From positions 25,245,936 through 25,309,935 of the forward strand of contig NC_044568.1 in assembly GCF_007565055.1 (NCBI RefSeq): a stretch of DNA of 64,000 nt, read 5' to 3'. Shown one piece after another: positions 62,501 to 64,000 of this stretch (position 1 is its first letter; every line of letters begins with the position of its first letter). The DNA is from Rhinopithecus roxellana (taxonomy: Eukaryota; Chordata; Mammalia; Primates; Cercopithecidae). The translations under genes and the position numbers were made by a program. Under the pieces are notes generated by a model. It had not been told where the DNA came from. It did no database searches and saw only the letters and a program-made list of their open reading frames with translations.

Positions 62501-63978
62501 AGTCAGTGCCAGACCCCACGGGTAAAGCTTGTTCTGGGACCACAGTGACCTCAGGCACATCTCTGCCCCTGCCGCAGCGGTCCAACATCATCTGTACTAG
62601 GCTCACCAGGGTGTGTTGCAGGTGTGGGTGAGCGTCAGGTAGCGCACTCCCAGCATGTAGAAGGTACGTAAGATGGAGAGGCTATTGTCCAGCGAGTGGC
62701 CACCCTCCACACCGATGAGGCAGGCCAATTTCTGGGTGTCATTCAGAGCTGGGGGCAGGTAGGTCAGGTTATTACTTTTGAGGGCTGGAGTAGCTCAATC
62801 AAGTTCCTAACACTTCCCATCAACTCGCCTACCTTTAGCCGAGGTCACAAGCTCCAGCTCAGAATAGGAGGCACACATGCGGCGAATGAGGTCAATCTGC
62901 TCCAGGGTGAGGCGTAGGGCATCCCGGTCCTGGGTCTGGCATGGAACGTAGGCTGACCAGAACTGGGGGGAAAGCCAGGAGTTGGCTTGGACAGGGGTTG
63001 CTTTGGAGCACCCTGGACTGCTCACAGCCTCCACAGCTGACACAGCACCCAGTGGGCCAGGAGGTCACATGTAATACACTGCTTCTTCCATGGGGTCTTC
63101 CTGGCCACCAAGCTGGTTTACTGTAGCCTCTGCAGCCCCCAGCATCCATATCATGACACTTTTTGGGTCACTATGGTAACTGAGTTCTCATGTGACTAAC
63201 TTGTGATCTCTGGGGTCCCCACTCTCTCCAACATCCCCCAGCAGCCATGCTGTGGCACCTCATGTATCCCTGTGGTACCTGGGCGCCTACGAGGCCATCT
63301 CTAAGCCTGTCCAGGCTGGTCTGGCCGTAGCTGAAATTGCGCAGGTTAACATCCTGTAGCCCTTTCTGGTAAACCTGCCTCAGGACCAGGGGCAGGTCGT
63401 TGTGGCTGGAGGGATGTCAAGGTAGGGTCAGGTGAAGAACAGACAGATGGGCCTCTTAGCCCTCCAATTCAGGAACGACACATCTGGGGATCCCCATCCC
63501 ACATTGTCACATGACTATACTGAGACCCCCTGAGGCCCGGGCTAGGAGTGCCCACCGAAGAGGGAGTGACCGAGGGGAAAGAGTATCCATGCATGACGGG
63601 AGAGGGCATCCAAATGAGATGTGAGGGAGCCTCCTCCACAGCTCTGCATACTCTGGGACCCTCCCTTGCCCAGGAGTGCGCTCAGTCCCATAGCCCCCTT
63701 GCAGCGATTACGCACCCGTCCACTAGCGGGAAGTCCCGCATCAGGGCCCGTGCCTGCTCTCGCAGGCCCTGGGTGCTGGGACTACCGAGTGTGGTCGAGG
63801 GAGCGTAGATGCCTGGCATGGTGTGGGCTCTGGGGACGCCCAGTGTGGTGAGGGCTCTGGGGGTGCCCGGCGTGGTGTAGGCGCAGGTTACAGGCTGGAG
63901 CAGCAGGAGCAGGAGCAGCGGACTCAGCAGAGGCCACCGACCAAATGTGCCCGGACCCTCAAGGCCCGCGGGCTGCAT
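56777..63978 (-). CDS. DPEP2: DPEP2, membrane-bound dipeptidase 2
   Basis: GPI-anchored zinc dipeptidase that cleaves leukotriene D4 and cystinyl-bis-glycine (known family role). Ten coding exons: 63716-63978, 63279-63405, 62833-62962, 62607-62748, 61282-61351, 60987-61163, 60209-60293, 58894-58969, 57117-57252, 56777-57025; 484 aa. Starts [10 protein letters not shown], then a poly-Leu signal peptide and four 9-residue Thr/Pro repeats. Zinc-site motifs are all intact: HNDLP, VEGGHS, LSHVSD (His 61113-61115), IFSHSA and GGDYDG, so an active enzyme is expected. The C-terminus ([16 protein letters not shown]) is a hydrophobic GPI-type signal; two consecutive TGA codons end the frame. Exons 2-9 have the same lengths as in DPEP3. 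Non-coding 5' exons may lie beyond the right edge. Confidence 0.96.
57527..58425 (+). repeat. Nested Alus in DPEP2 intron 8
   Basis: An AluS (57527-57660, resuming 57967-58145) is interrupted by an AluY (57663-57966) ending in (GAAA)n. An older Alu at about 58147-58425 follows. Confidence 0.75.
58420..58571 (+). repeat. Polypurine (GAA/GGA)n tract
   Basis: About 150 bases almost free of pyrimidines, for example 'gaagaaggagaaagaaggag'-type text, grown from an Alu tail. On the DPEP2 transcript it is a polypyrimidine run within intron 8. Confidence 0.85.
59227..59861. repeat. Inverted Alu pair in DPEP2 intron 7
   Basis: Forward AluY 59238-59533, with 'aatctggtagg' on both sides, and reverse Alu about 59555-59849, with 'gtaggaactct' on both sides. 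Two separate recent insertions lie 20 bases apart in opposite directions. Confidence 0.8.
60628..60929 (-). repeat. Alu (minus) in DPEP2 intron 6
   Basis: Reverse Alu with a decayed T-tail, ending 'ccaccatgcctgacc'. Confidence 0.83.
61560..62444 (-). repeat. AluY plus a nested Alu in DPEP2 intron 4
   Basis: Reverse AluY 61560-61851. A reverse AluS at 61852-62444 is split by a forward AluY (61958-62245) whose target duplication 'aagagattctc' is exact (61947-61957 and 62246-62256). Confidence 0.83.
63769..63876 (-). repeat. DPEP2: Coding Thr/Pro repeat in DPEP2 exon 1
   Basis: Four 27-base units encode [27 protein letters not shown] and TTLGSPSTQ, directly after the signal peptide. Confidence 0.8.
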
Positions 63979-64000
63979 GTTGTGCAGGGCCGGGCAGACG

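Overview
The window is mammalian nuclear DNA, almost certainly from an Old World monkey. Six multi-exon genes with GT-AG introns can be assembled, and all lie on the minus strand. The gaps are packed with Alu elements. Many are young AluY-type copies with features typical of cercopithecid lineages ('gtggccggatctcagctcac', 'ggattacaggcttgagccaccgcgcccggcc'). Gene content and order match human 16q22.1. No new gene system was found; the interest lies in lesions, splice signals and structure inside known genes.

Layout from left to right (all genes transcribed right to left): CTRL (46-1743, last exon off the left edge, broken by an in-frame stop); an Alu/old-LINE gap; PSMB10 (5543-7738, complete, two ISRE-like motifs upstream); a nested Alu block; LCAT (11184-15362, complete, 440 aa); SLC12A4/KCC1 (16101-39630, complete, 24 coding exons, 1085 aa, CpG-island promoter); an Alu-rich gap of about 7 kb; DPEP3 (46624-51303, 513 aa); a second Alu-rich gap; DPEP2 (56777-63978, 484 aa).

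The genes are mostly functionally unrelated neighbours: a pancreatic-type serine protease, an immunoproteasome subunit, plasma cholesterol acyltransferase and a K-Cl cotransporter. DPEP3 and DPEP2 are tandem duplicates with identical internal exon lengths. LCAT and SLC12A4 are packed tightly: the SLC12A4 poly(A) signal is about 245 bp upstream of the LCAT start codon.

Best leads: (1) CTRL carries a TAG in exon 6 before the catalytic serine, plus a Gly-to-Glu change in the activation motif. (2) SLC12A4 has two introns with U12-type signals; intron 10 is textbook, while intron 23 begins with GG instead of GT. (3) Two adjacent Alus at 45.8-46.4 kb carry dense small deletions that look like an assembly or read-error patch. 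(4) Two multi-Alu blocks are each bounded by a single direct repeat.

Exon borders were set by hand from splice consensus, reading phase and recalled human protein sequences. UTR ends, transcription starts and repeat subfamily names are estimates.
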